Shown here piece by piece: positions 6,531-13,910 of a stretch of DNA of 15,646 nt (the stretch's first letter is position 1; every line of letters starts with the position of its first letter). This stretch comes from Deltaproteobacteria bacterium RBG_16_54_11 (GTDB lineage Bacteria; Desulfobacterota; B13-G15; RBG-16-54-18). A model generated the notes under the pieces. The model was given only the letters and a program-made list of their open reading frames with translations. It ran no database searches and had not been told where the DNA came from. The translations under genes were made by a program, and so were the position numbers. The DNA lies in contig MGQS01000138.1 of NCBI GenBank assembly GCA_001797905.1, positions 8,518-24,163 on the forward strand, given 5' to 3'.

Positions 6531-6562
6531 GTTCGTGGGTGACGCTCCGTCATGATCGATTG
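6531..6562. repeat. Direct repeat unit, copy 3 (shortened)
   Basis: Begins GTTCGTGGGTGACGCTCCGT and ends near GATCGATTG, without the CTCAGAAA tail of copy 1. It carries the same TGACG-CTC-CGTCA hairpin and is 108 bp from copy 2. Confidence 0.75.
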
Positions 6563-6576
6563 TAATATGAATTGAT

Positions 6577-6590
6577 GCGGCGAGCGCCGC
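6577..6590 (-). terminator. Possible terminator hairpin after the VWA gene
   Basis: GCGGCG and CGCCGC are perfect inverted repeats starting 6 nt past the stop of the minus-strand VWA gene. Folding would need a GAGC/GCTC tetraloop. The sequence after it on the minus strand is AT-rich (ATCAATTCATATTACAAT) but not a T run, so it may protect the 3' end rather than act as a classical intrinsic terminator. Confidence 0.35.
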
Positions 6591-6595
6591 TGCTG

Positions 6596-7789
6596 TCAAT
6601 TCTTGCGCCTCATATGTGCGACTGCCTTTTCCAACCCATCAAGGGTCAGCTCAAACATGGGGAAGATCTGCCGGATCACACCGATGGTGTGAGTCTGTCT
6701 CCACTCGCAAGCGGGGACGGGGTTTAACCAAATGGCGTGGCGAAAAGTCTTGGCTATGAACCGCAGACTTTCGAAACTCGGTTTTCCTGATTGCTCACCA
6801 ACATAGATAGAACCATTCTCGCTCATGAGTTCATAGGGAGCCATGCTGGCATCGCCGACGATGATAAACCGTGTTTCCGGATCCAGCCGTACCAACTCGC
6901 CGACATGAAAACGTTTGTAGCGGCGGCTCGGATCTTCCCAGAGACAGTTATAGATCGTGTTATGAAAGTAAAAGTTCTTGAGATCCTTGAATTGCGATCG
7001 GGCGTAATTGAAGAGGGTTTGCACCACGTGGACGTAGGGATCCATGGACCACCCGCCGTTGTCGATAGTCAGGATAACCTTAAGGCGGTCTTTGAGGCTT
7101 TGACTAAAGACGATTTCTATCTCGCCGGCATTCTTGACGGTCTGGTAGATGGTCTTATCTATGTTGACCTTGTCCTTGGGGCCGACCGGCACCATATGTC
7201 TCAGCCGCTTCAAGGCCTCACCGATCTGGGACTGGGTCAAAGGGACCTCCTGGGAGTAGTCCCGGTATCGCCTGTCCATGGCCACCTTGACGGCGGACTT
7301 GTTCCTGGATATTCCCCCGACCCTCATACCGCCCGGGTGGTATCCCGAGTGCCCGACCGGTGAGGTCCCGCCGGTGCCGATCCATTTATTCCCCCCATGG
7401 TGGGCCTCTGTTTGTTCCTTGAGCCGCGCAAGAAAGTATTCGATAAGCTCCTCCGGGCTCAATTTTTTCAGCTCGGCTTCATCGACGCCGAGCGCCTGGG
7501 CCAGGAGTTGTGGGTCTTTTAACCACTCTTCCAGCAGGGCCCTGGCTATCTCAGTCAGCTCATACTCATCCGGATCTTTGAGCTCAACGCCCTGAAACCG
7601 GTGGGCAAAGACCTGGTCGTAGAGGTCGAAATACTTCTCGCTCTTCACCAGGATGCAGCGGGCCGCGGTGTAGAGATCATCGACGGAATTGATAAGCCCC
7701 ATGTTCAAGGCCTTGTGCAGCCGCAGGAAGGCGGTCGGGGTGACCGGTATCCCGACGGTGCGTAGGGTATAGAAGAAATCGACGAACAT
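6596..7789 (-). CDS. VWA domain protein, CoxE-like, partner of the MoxR-type ATPase
   Basis: A 397-residue protein with a helical N-terminal half, a glycine- and histidine-rich linker (about 129-160) and a C-terminal von Willebrand A fold. The metal-site region reads ILTIDNGGWSMDPYVH (239-254), followed by FYFHNTIYNCLW, FIIVGDASMAPYEL, IWLNPVPACEW and FELTLDGLEKAVAHM, typical of CoxE-like VWA proteins. As I remember relatives, the metal motif is DxGGSM; here it appears to carry an extra Trp (DNGGWSM). Such proteins work with MoxR AAA+ ATPases as chaperones that insert metals or activate enzymes. The gene starts 15 nt after the ATPase stop, so the two form an operon. No client enzyme gene is adjacent, so the target is unknown. 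Confidence 0.87.
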   Translation of the reverse strand: MFVDFFYTLRTVGIPVTPTAFLRLHKALNMGLINSVDDLYTAARCILVKSEKYFDLYDQVFAHRFQGVELKDPDEYELTEIARALLEEWLKDPQLLAQALGVDEAELKKLSPEELIEYFLARLKEQTEAHHGGNKWIGTGGTSPVGHSGYHPGGMRVGGISRNKSAVKVAMDRRYRDYSQEVPLTQSQIGEALKRLRHMVPVGPKDKVNIDKTIYQTVKNAGEIEIVFSQSLKDRLKVILTIDNGGWSMDPYVHVVQTLFNYARSQFKDLKNFYFHNTIYNCLWEDPSRRYKRFHVGELVRLDPETRFIIVGDASMAPYELMSENGSIYVGEQSGKPSFESLRFIAKTFRHAIWLNPVPACEWRQTHTIGVIRQIFPMFELTLDGLEKAVAHMRRKN

Positions 7790-7804
7790 CCTTGTCGCCT
7801 ACCT

Positions 7805-8656
7805 CTAGATCTTGATGGTGGCCACCGTCTTTTGGGCCGTGAAATAATCGGGGCTCTTCTTGAACAGGACCCCCAAATACGGGATATTCCCTTTCATGAG
7901 GTCCTTGACCCGAAAGTCGGGATCAGCCCGCAGGGCCCTGATCCAGTTGATGAGCTCCCTGGTGGCGGGTTTCTTCTCGATATCTTTGATCTCGCGAAGG
8001 CGGTAGAAGGCCTGTACGGCGCTGTTGAGAAGTTCCTTGTCTATATCCGGGAAATGCACCTGAACGATGTTCTTCATCATATCAGGCTCGGGAAAGGCGA
8101 TGTGGTGGAAGTTGCAGCGCCCCAGGAAGGGATCGGAGAGGTCCTTCTTGGCATTCGAGGTGATGACCACGATGGGCCGGTGTTTTGCCGTGATGGTCTT
8201 GTCGATCTCGATAATGTCGAATTGCATCTGGTCAAGGATGTCGAGCATGTCGTCCTGAAAATCGGTGTCGGCCTTGTCGATCTCGTCTATGAGGAGCACG
8301 ACCCGTTCATCCGAGACAAAGGCCTGTCCGATCTTGCCCATCCTGATGTACTCCTCGATGTTGCTGATATCCCTCTTGGAATCCCCAAATCGACTGTCGT
8401 TCAATCGGGTCAAGGTATCATATTGATAGAGGGCATCGATAAGCTTCATGCTTGATTTAACATTGAGGACAATGAGCCTCATAGTGAGGGCCTCGGTGAT
8501 GGCATGCGCCAGCATGGTCTTGCCCGTGCCGGGCTCGCCCTTGAGCAAGAGGGGCATCTCGAGGGCTATGGAGATGTTGACGATCTCAGCCAGCTCATCA
8601 TCCAGTACATATTGCGAAGCGCCGGCAAATCTTCTCAGGTCGTTTTCTTGCTTCAT
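7805..8656 (-). CDS. MoxR-type AAA+ ATPase
   Basis: A 283-residue AAA+ ATPase of the MoxR/CbbQ type. It shows Walker A GEPGTGKT (about 39-46), Walker B VLLIDEIDKAD, a sensor-1 ITSNAKKDL and the arginine-bearing FLGRCNFHHIAFP, the usual MoxR order. The frame is open to 8776, but ATG 8656 is preferred. AAGGAG sits 7 nt before it, the family normally begins close to this point, and a strong promoter (8691-8719) overlaps the longer alternatives. With the VWA gene 15 nt downstream it forms a two-gene operon. ATP hydrolysis probably remodels an enzyme complex bound through the VWA partner; the substrate is not identifiable here. Confidence 0.92.
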   Translation of the reverse strand: MKQENDLRRFAGASQYVLDDELAEIVNISIALEMPLLLKGEPGTGKTMLAHAITEALTMRLIVLNVKSSMKLIDALYQYDTLTRLNDSRFGDSKRDISNIEEYIRMGKIGQAFVSDERVVLLIDEIDKADTDFQDDMLDILDQMQFDIIEIDKTITAKHRPIVVITSNAKKDLSDPFLGRCNFHHIAFPEPDMMKNIVQVHFPDIDKELLNSAVQAFYRLREIKDIEKKPATRELINWIRALRADPDFRVKDLMKGNIPYLGVLFKKSPDYFTAQKTVATIKI

Positions 8657-8690
8657 TATGGAGCTCCTTCGCCGGATATTTGTGCTCTTG

Positions 8691-8719
8691 AGTATATCCA
8701 TTCTCTCTCCATTATTCAA
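8691..8719 (-). promoter_or_regulatory. Sigma-70-type promoter of the ATPase/VWA operon
   Basis: On the minus strand TTGAAT (8719-8714) is followed, after exactly 17 nt, by TATACT (8696-8691). Initiation near 8684 gives a leader of about 28 nt to ATG 8656. This supports that start over the upstream ATG at 8701, which would lie within the promoter. Confidence 0.7.
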
Positions 8720-8766
8720 GGGTTCGATTTTCCTGCCGGCGGTTTGGCCAGTGTAAGAGGCCGCCG

Positions 8767-8795
8767 TTGTATTCATTACCCGTGAATGCTACGAT
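8767..8795 (+). promoter_or_regulatory. Weak candidate promoter for the glycosyltransferase gene
   Basis: TTGTAT (8767-8772), a 17-nt spacer and TACGAT (8790-8795) fit the sigma-70 layout loosely: three of six and four of six consensus positions. It lies in the divergent gap in the right place, but the match is poor. Confidence 0.3.
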
Positions 8796-8864
8796 GCATC
8801 ATCCACTATGCCCATGGCTCCCGGCAAACTTGATTCGGGGAGCGAAGCGCAAGAGAAGAGACAG

Positions 8865-9689
8865 ATGCCCCGGGTATCGATCATCATCCCTACTCATGAC
8901 AGGAAGGCATTCGTGCTGGAGGCGGTGGAATCTGTTTTTGCGCAGACCTATGGGGATTATGAGCTGATCGTGGTGGACGATGGCTCTGCAGACGGCACCG
9001 GGGAGGTCCTCAAGCAGTATGGAGAGCGCCTGCGGTATCACTATCAAGAGAACCACGGGGTGAGCGTGGCCCGCAATTGCGGCCTCGCACTCGCCCACGG
9101 GGAGTTCATCGCCTTCCTCGATTCCGATGACCTCTGGCTGCCGAAGAAGCTACAGGTGCAGGTCGCCTTTATGGATCAACACCCGGAGGCGCAGATCTGC
9201 TATACCGATGAAATCTGGATCAGGCGCGGGGTGCGGGTCAACCCCAAAAAGAGACACGCCAAATATTCGGGGCGGATCTATCCTCACTGTCTCCCCCTCT
9301 GTATCGTCAGTCCATCCTCGGCCCTCATGCGTCGAGATCTCTTCGAGCAGGTCGGGGTCTTTGATCCCGAACTCCCTGTCTGCGAGGACTACGACCTATG
9401 GCTGCGTGCCGCAGCCCGCTTCCCGATCCTCTTCATCCCCCAGAGGCTGATCATCAAAAGGGGAGGGCACCGGGATCAACTCTCCCGGCAACAATGGGGG
9501 AATGATAGGTACCGGGTGATGGCGCTGGCCAAAATCCTCAAAATAGGGGTGTTGACCCCTGAGCTGCGTGAGCTCACCATCCAGGAACTCCACAGAAAAG
9601 TGCGCGTTCTCATCAGCGGCTATCTCAAGAGGGGAAAAGAAGGAGAGGCGAAGGATTTTCAAAAGCTCTTGGAGCAATACCCCCTCTGA
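8865..9689 (+). CDS. Family 2 (GT-A) glycosyltransferase
   Basis: A 274-residue glycosyltransferase starting at MPRVSIIIPTHDR. The GT-A nucleotide-sugar site is visible as VVDDGSADGT (37-45), the metal-binding DSDDLW (86-91) and an acidic CEDYDLWLR (173-181). ENHGVSVARNCGLALAHGEF is also typical. The frame opens at ATG 8808, but the extra 19 residues lack family character and a ribosome binding site, whereas ATG 8865 follows AAGAGAAGAG and starts at the first beta strand. No membrane anchor is seen, so it is a cytoplasmic or peripheral enzyme that likely adds a sugar to a cell-surface glycan. The acceptor is unknown, and no other polysaccharide genes are nearby. It is transcribed divergently from the ATPase operon. 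Confidence 0.88.
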   Translation: MPRVSIIIPTHDRKAFVLEAVESVFAQTYGDYELIVVDDGSADGTGEVLKQYGERLRYHYQENHGVSVARNCGLALAHGEFIAFLDSDDLWLPKKLQVQVAFMDQHPEAQICYTDEIWIRRGVRVNPKKRHAKYSGRIYPHCLPLCIVSPSSALMRRDLFEQVGVFDPELPVCEDYDLWLRAAARFPILFIPQRLIIKRGGHRDQLSRQQWGNDRYRVMALAKILKIGVLTPELRELTIQELHRKVRVLISGYLKRGKEGEAKDFQKLLEQYPL

Positions 9690-9704
9690 TGCCTCACTTC
9701 CTCC

Positions 9705-9733
9705 TTGACTCATCAATATTTTTCTCTTATAAG
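9705..9733 (+). promoter_or_regulatory. Sigma-70-type promoter upstream of ispD
   Basis: TTGACT (9705-9710), a 17-nt spacer and TATAAG (9728-9733) each match the consensus at five of six positions. Initiation near 9740 gives a leader of about 58 nt. It could serve ispD and part or all of the downstream mutS-pcm-nlpD-rpoS cluster. Confidence 0.7.
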
Positions 9734-9797
9734 AGGAAACGAAGCGAGTTTCTGCGAAATCTCTCGTGGGCGATCTTGAACCAGTCCGATTAGCGTC

Positions 9798-10478
9798 ATG
9801 AAAAATACGGCCATCATAGTGGGAGGAGGCCTCGGTAAGAGGTTTATGGGGGGGATCCCCAAACAGTTCCTCCCCTTGGGGGAGAGGCCCGTCATCGTCC
9901 ACACCGTGGAGGCCTTTCAGCGCTCCCTTTCTATAGATGCCATTGTGGTGGTGGTGCCGGCAGGGTGGGAAAAACGGTGCGAGGCCGAGCTTAAACCTTA
10001 TGCATTCGATAAGATACAGGGAGTAATCGCCGGAGGGGAGACCAGACAGCTCTCCTGCCAACAGGCATTGCACTTCCTTAAGGCGGATCCCCCGCATATC
10101 GTGGTCGTCCATGACGCCGTACGCCCCCTGGTAAGCCAAGAGCTGATCGATGCCGCTGTTCGGGAAGGCAATGAGGGGATGACCTTTGGCCTGCAGGCTG
10201 TGGACACCATCGTCGAGTGTCTGGATGGAGAGATCACGAGGGTCCTGCCGCGGGAGGAGCTGTATCAGATCCAGACCCCCCAAGCGTTTCCGTTTCAAAC
10301 CTTATGGGATGCCCACGGCCAGGCCTTGGAGGCCGGGATCACGGATACCAGCGATGACCCCGGCCTCGTGCTCAGGGCGGGCCATCGGGTGAAAGTACTC
10401 GTGGGAGATCCGCGTAATATAAAGATCACCGGCCCCGTCGATTTGGAACTGGCGCAACACCTCCTGCGGGCGAGGTGA
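9798..10478 (+). CDS. ispD: 2-C-methyl-D-erythritol 4-phosphate cytidylyltransferase
   Basis: A 226-residue IspD, the third enzyme of the methylerythritol phosphate isoprenoid pathway, transferring CMP from CTP to MEP. The CTP-binding loop reads VGGGLGKRFMGGIPKQFLPL (8-27), a slightly divergent form of the usual AAGxGxR...KQ. GGETRQLSCQQAL, VVHDAVRPLV, IQTPQAF, TDTSDDPGLVL and GDPRNIKITGPVDLELA follow in family order. Length is normal. The ATG has no obvious ribosome binding site, but it places the first strand correctly. IspF, often fused or adjacent, is not in the window. Neighbouring mutS starts 55 bp downstream. Confidence 0.93.
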   Translation: MKNTAIIVGGGLGKRFMGGIPKQFLPLGERPVIVHTVEAFQRSLSIDAIVVVVPAGWEKRCEAELKPYAFDKIQGVIAGGETRQLSCQQALHFLKADPPHIVVVHDAVRPLVSQELIDAAVREGNEGMTFGLQAVDTIVECLDGEITRVLPREELYQIQTPQAFPFQTLWDAHGQALEAGITDTSDDPGLVLRAGHRVKVLVGDPRNIKITGPVDLELAQHLLRAR

Positions 10479-10480
10479 CC

Positions 10481-10509
10481 TTTACATTACCCCATCGTTT
10501 TGTTACCAT
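10481..10509 (+). promoter_or_regulatory. Candidate promoter between ispD and mutS
   Basis: TTTACA (10481-10486), a 17-nt spacer and TACCAT (10504-10509) fit a sigma-70 promoter with five of six and four of six matches. It may give mutS and the genes after it expression independent of ispD. Confidence 0.4.
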
Positions 10510-10533
10510 TTTTGACGCGCAGAGGCCTCCGGA

Positions 10534-13143
10534 ATGCAGGATCACACACCCGTTATAAGGCAGTACCTGCGGATTAAAGGGGATTATAGAGATTGTATCC
10601 TCTTTTTTCGTATGGGGGATTTTTACGAGATGTTCTTCGATGACGCCAAGGTCGCCTCCAAGATCTTGGAGATTGCCCTTACCTCCAGAGAAAAAGGGGG
10701 AAAGGAGCGGATCCCTTTGTGCGGGGTCCCCTGCCATGCTGCAGCGCCGTACATCACCAAGCTCATCGACAAGGGTTATAAGGTGGCCATCTGCGAACAG
10801 GTGGGCGATGCCAGGGCGTCTCAGGGGTTGGTGGAGCGCGAGGTCACCCAGGTGATCACGCCGGGGATGGTGGTGGAGGGGGCCAATCTCCAGGAGAAGG
10901 AGAACAACTTTCTGATGAGCCTGTACCGAGGCGAAGGCGGGTATGGGCTTGTCTTTTTGGACCTCTCCACAGGGGAGTTCAAGGGGTGTCGGATAGCTGA
11001 CAAGGATCTCCTGATGGGCGAGGTGGTGAAGAACAGGCCCCGCGAGGCCCTGATCCCCGAAGGATTGCAGGGTGAAGAAGGGCTTCTGGCGGATCTCACC
11101 AGGGAGTTCCCCTCCATGCTGGTAAACACCCTGCCTGATCCCTCTTTTCGGCCCGAGGCCGATGCCGGCCCTCGAGAAGAGCTTATAAAAGATTTGATCC
11201 CTTCATCGGCAGGTGCAGAAACCCGTCGCGCCGCCCTCGCCGCCTTTCGCTATTGCCAAGAGACCCAGCAGGCCGATGTCGGGCACATCAAGCCTCTTTT
11301 CTGCTATCGGCTGGAGGACTACCTGATCTTGGACGAGACGACGCAGAGGAACCTCGAGCTGTTTGCCTCGCAGGGGGGCAGGGGCAAGAAGGGCACCGTG
11401 CTCGATATCGTGGACGAGACGATCACCGCCATGGGAGGGAGGAGGATCAGGGCTTGGCTCTCCTATCCGCTCGTCGATTGCAGAGAGATCGAAGGTCGGC
11501 TGGAGGCCGTCGCGGAGCTCAAGGAGACGCCCCTTGTGCGGGCCGATCTCAGGGAGCTCATGGAGGAGGTCTATGATCTGGAGAGGCTCAACGCCAGGGT
11601 GATCATGGGGAAGGCGAACCCGCGGGATCTGGTGGCGTTAAAGACCACCCTGAAGGCGATCCCTGCGGTGAAGAAGGGGCTGGCGGATATGGCAGCTCCT
11701 TTGCTGCAAGAGATCAGGGCGGGGTTGGATGAGCTCGATGAAGTGGCTGCATGGATAGACGATGCCCTTGTCGCCAGCCCACCCATTACCATGACCGAGG
11801 GGGGGATCATCAAGGACGGATATAGCCAGGAGCTTGATGAGCTGAGGGGGATGAGCCGGGCGGGGAAGGGGTGGATCGCCCGCTTGGAGGTGCAGGAGCG
11901 CCAGCGCACCGGCATCTCCTCATTAAAGGTGCGATACAATCAGGTCTTCGGCTACTACATCGAGGTCACCAGGCCCAACCTGGATCTGGTTCCTGAGGAC
12001 TACGTCCGCAAGCAGACCCTGACCAATGCCGAGCGGTTCATCACGCCGCAGCTCAAGGAGTACGAGGATAAGGTCCTGGGGGCCGAGGAAAGGATCAAGA
12101 CCTTGGAGCACGAGCTTTTTCGGCAGCTGCGGGAGCGGCTGGCAGGGGAGAACCGCAGAATTCAGGGCACCGCCTCTGCCATCGGCTCCCTCGATGCCCT
12201 GCTCTCCCTGGCCGAGGTGGCGGACAAATATCGATATAACAGGCCCCGGATCACGGACAAGGATGAGATCGTCATCACGAGCGGGCGGCATCCGGTTGTC
12301 GAGCGGATGGGTCATCTCGAGCCCTTTGTCCCGAACGACGCCCGCTTGGACGGCAGCGATAACCAGCTGATCATCATCACCGGCCCCAACATGGCGGGCA
12401 AATCCACCTATATCCGCCAGGTGGCCCTGATCTGCCTGATGGCCCAGATGGGCGGGTTCGTGCCTGCTCAGGAGGCGACCATCGGCCTGGTTGACAGGAT
12501 CTTTACCCGGGTAGGGGCCTCGGACAATCTGGCCAGGGGGGAGAGCACCTTCATGGTCGAGATGAGGGAGACGGCTGATATCCTGAAGGAAGCCACCCCC
12601 CGGAGCTTGGTGATCTTGGACGAGATAGGCAGGGGCACCAGCACCTTTGACGGCCTCAGCATAGCCTGGGCAGTGGCGGAATACCTGCACGATAAGAAGG
12701 GTCCCAAAACCCTCTTTGCCACCCACTACCATGAGCTCACTGAGCTGGCCATGACCAAACCGCGGGTGAAGAACTACAATGTGGCAATCAGTGAATGGAA
12801 CGGCGAGATCATTTTTCTCCGCAGGATCGTGGAGGGTGGGACGAGCCGCAGCTACGGCATCCAGGTGGCCAGATTGGCCGGTCTCCCCGAGGAGGTTGTG
12901 GCTCGGGCCAGGGAGGTCCTCGCTAATCTGGAGAAAGGGGAGTTGGACGAAAAGGGCATGCCGAGACTGGCCTCTGTCAAGGGGGGAGAGAAGGGACAAG
13001 GGGTTGATCAATTGGACCTCTTTGCGCAGCGGGACGATCGTATATATCGGGAACTCCAAAAGGTTGATCCTAATCGCCTGACGCCTCTGGAGGCTGTTCA
13101 GCTCCTCTATCACTGGAAAAAGATGATGGAAGAAGGGGATTGA
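10534..13143 (+). CDS. mutS: DNA mismatch repair protein MutS
   Basis: An 869-residue MutS, close to the E. coli length of 853. It binds mismatches and small loops as a dimer and recruits MutL in an ATP-dependent way. The mismatch-reading Phe-x-Glu is in GDFYEMFFDD (Phe30, Glu32). The ATPase domain has Walker A GPNMAGKST (617-625), then DEIGRGTSTFDGLS (from 696) and FATHYHELTELA. The C-terminal tail LTPLEAVQLLYHWKKMM matches the helix-turn-helix region of bacterial MutS1, ruling out MutS2. The ribosome binding site is weak (AGAGG). The TGA stop overlaps the TTG start of pcm. The gene is complete with no sign of frameshift. Confidence 0.97.
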   Translation: MQDHTPVIRQYLRIKGDYRDCILFFRMGDFYEMFFDDAKVASKILEIALTSREKGGKERIPLCGVPCHAAAPYITKLIDKGYKVAICEQVGDARASQGLVEREVTQVITPGMVVEGANLQEKENNFLMSLYRGEGGYGLVFLDLSTGEFKGCRIADKDLLMGEVVKNRPREALIPEGLQGEEGLLADLTREFPSMLVNTLPDPSFRPEADAGPREELIKDLIPSSAGAETRRAALAAFRYCQETQQADVGHIKPLFCYRLEDYLILDETTQRNLELFASQGGRGKKGTVLDIVDETITAMGGRRIRAWLSYPLVDCREIEGRLEAVAELKETPLVRADLRELMEEVYDLERLNARVIMGKANPRDLVALKTTLKAIPAVKKGLADMAAPLLQEIRAGLDELDEVAAWIDDALVASPPITMTEGGIIKDGYSQELDELRGMSRAGKGWIARLEVQERQRTGISSLKVRYNQVFGYYIEVTRPNLDLVPEDYVRKQTLTNAERFITPQLKEYEDKVLGAEERIKTLEHELFRQLRERLAGENRRIQGTASAIGSLDALLSLAEVADKYRYNRPRITDKDEIVITSGRHPVVERMGHLEPFVPNDARLDGSDNQLIIITGPNMAGKSTYIRQVALICLMAQMGGFVPAQEATIGLVDRIFTRVGASDNLARGESTFMVEMRETADILKEATPRSLVILDEIGRGTSTFDGLSIAWAVAEYLHDKKGPKTLFATHYHELTELAMTKPRVKNYNVAISEWNGEIIFLRRIVEGGTSRSYGIQVARLAGLPEEVVARAREVLANLEKGELDEKGMPRLASVKGGEKGQGVDQLDLFAQRDDRIYRELQKVDPNRLTPLEAVQLLYHWKKMMEEGD

Positions 13144-13799
13144 AAAAAAGGCCTGATTTTGCCCTGGCCAGAAAAAAGATGGTGCAAGAGCAGCTGGTGG
13201 CCAGGGGTATAAAAGATAAGCGAGTCCTTGACGCTATGATGAAGGTGCCTCGGCACCTCTTTGTGGAGGAGGGGCTATGGCATCAGGCCTACGGCGATTT
13301 CCCGCTGCCCATTGGCCAGGGGCAGACCATCTCGCAGCCCTATATTGTCGCCTTGATGACCGAGGCCTTGCAGTTGACAGGCGATGACAAGGTCCTGGAG
13401 ATCGGGACCGGCTCTGGATACCAGGCTGCAATCCTGGCGGAGCTGACCAACCAGATCTTTTCCATTGAGCGGATCAGCTCCATGGCATCCAAGGCCAGAA
13501 AGATATTGGATGAGTTGGGCTATGCCGATGTCCTCATCCGGGTGTCGGATGGCACTGTTGGATGGCGCGAAGAAGCCCCCTTTTCCGGGATCATCGTGAC
13601 TGCCGGGGCGCCGGATATCCCGCCAACCCTTGTTGAACAGCTGCAGGAGAGGGGCAGGCTCGTGATACCGGTTGGGAATGAATATTCCCAGACCCTGCTC
13701 AAGGTGGTAAAACAGGAGAAGGGATATGCAAAGAAAGATCTGGGCGGCGTGCGGTTCGTGAAATTGATAGGAGACCATGGGTGGAAGGCAGACTGGTAA
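13140..13799 (+). CDS. pcm: Protein-L-isoaspartate O-methyltransferase
   Basis: A 219-residue PCMT that methylates L-isoaspartyl residues in aged proteins with S-adenosylmethionine, starting their repair. PIGQGQTISQPYIVALMTEA (57-76) and VLEIGTGSGYQAAILAEL (85-102) are the substrate loop and the SAM-binding motif; GVRFVKLIGDHGW closes the fold. The TTG start at 13140 overlaps the mutS stop and follows GAAGGGGAT, so translation is probably coupled. An ATG at 13179 would lose the conserved N-terminal FALARKKMVQEQL region in part. Pcm next to nlpD and rpoS is known from enterobacteria, though there mutS lies on the other side. Confidence 0.95.
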   Translation: MKKRPDFALARKKMVQEQLVARGIKDKRVLDAMMKVPRHLFVEEGLWHQAYGDFPLPIGQGQTISQPYIVALMTEALQLTGDDKVLEIGTGSGYQAAILAELTNQIFSIERISSMASKARKILDELGYADVLIRVSDGTVGWREEAPFSGIIVTAGAPDIPPTLVEQLQERGRLVIPVGNEYSQTLLKVVKQEKGYAKKDLGGVRFVKLIGDHGWKADW

Positions 13800-13910
13800 A
13801 AGGACAGATAGGGGTCACCATGTGGGGATTAAGACCTGGAAGCTGGAGAAGAGGGTCCCCATGGCGGAAGGGGGGCGCACATCAGTCACGATGCTTTTAG
13901 ATATGTTTCG

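Larger units (their letters stand above)
6072..6595. other. Repeat-filled convergent intergenic region
   Basis: 524 bp between two convergent genes with no credible coding frame. The left part (about 6126-6243) is a cluster of palindromic repeat pieces. The right part (about 6274-6562) alternates GC-rich hairpins with three copies of a GTTCGYGGGTGACG unit at 109 and 108-bp spacing. A short strong hairpin lies beside the stop of the minus-strand gene. The hairpins may jointly end transcription from both sides. Confidence 0.75.

Noticed and set aside
6314..6562. Possible CRISPR array because of evenly spaced repeats
   Set aside because: Only three imperfect copies, about 70-bp structured spacers that themselves form hairpins, and no cas genes.
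8808..8864. Longer N-terminus for the glycosyltransferase
   Set aside because: The extra residues carry no family motif, ATG 8808 lacks a ribosome binding site, and ATG 8865 begins exactly at the first conserved strand.
9396..10298. A 300-codon minus-strand open frame across the glycosyltransferase and ispD
   Set aside because: It overlaps two conserved genes and the promoter between them, and the translation has no family motifs.
11923..13113. A 396-codon minus-strand open frame within mutS
   Set aside because: It lies wholly antisense to conserved MutS domains; GC-rich coding DNA often leaves such open frames.
13822..13902. A 26-codon frame starting ATGTGGGGATTA between pcm and nlpD
   Set aside because: No ribosome binding site and an arginine- and glycine-rich peptide typical of non-coding GC-rich sequence.
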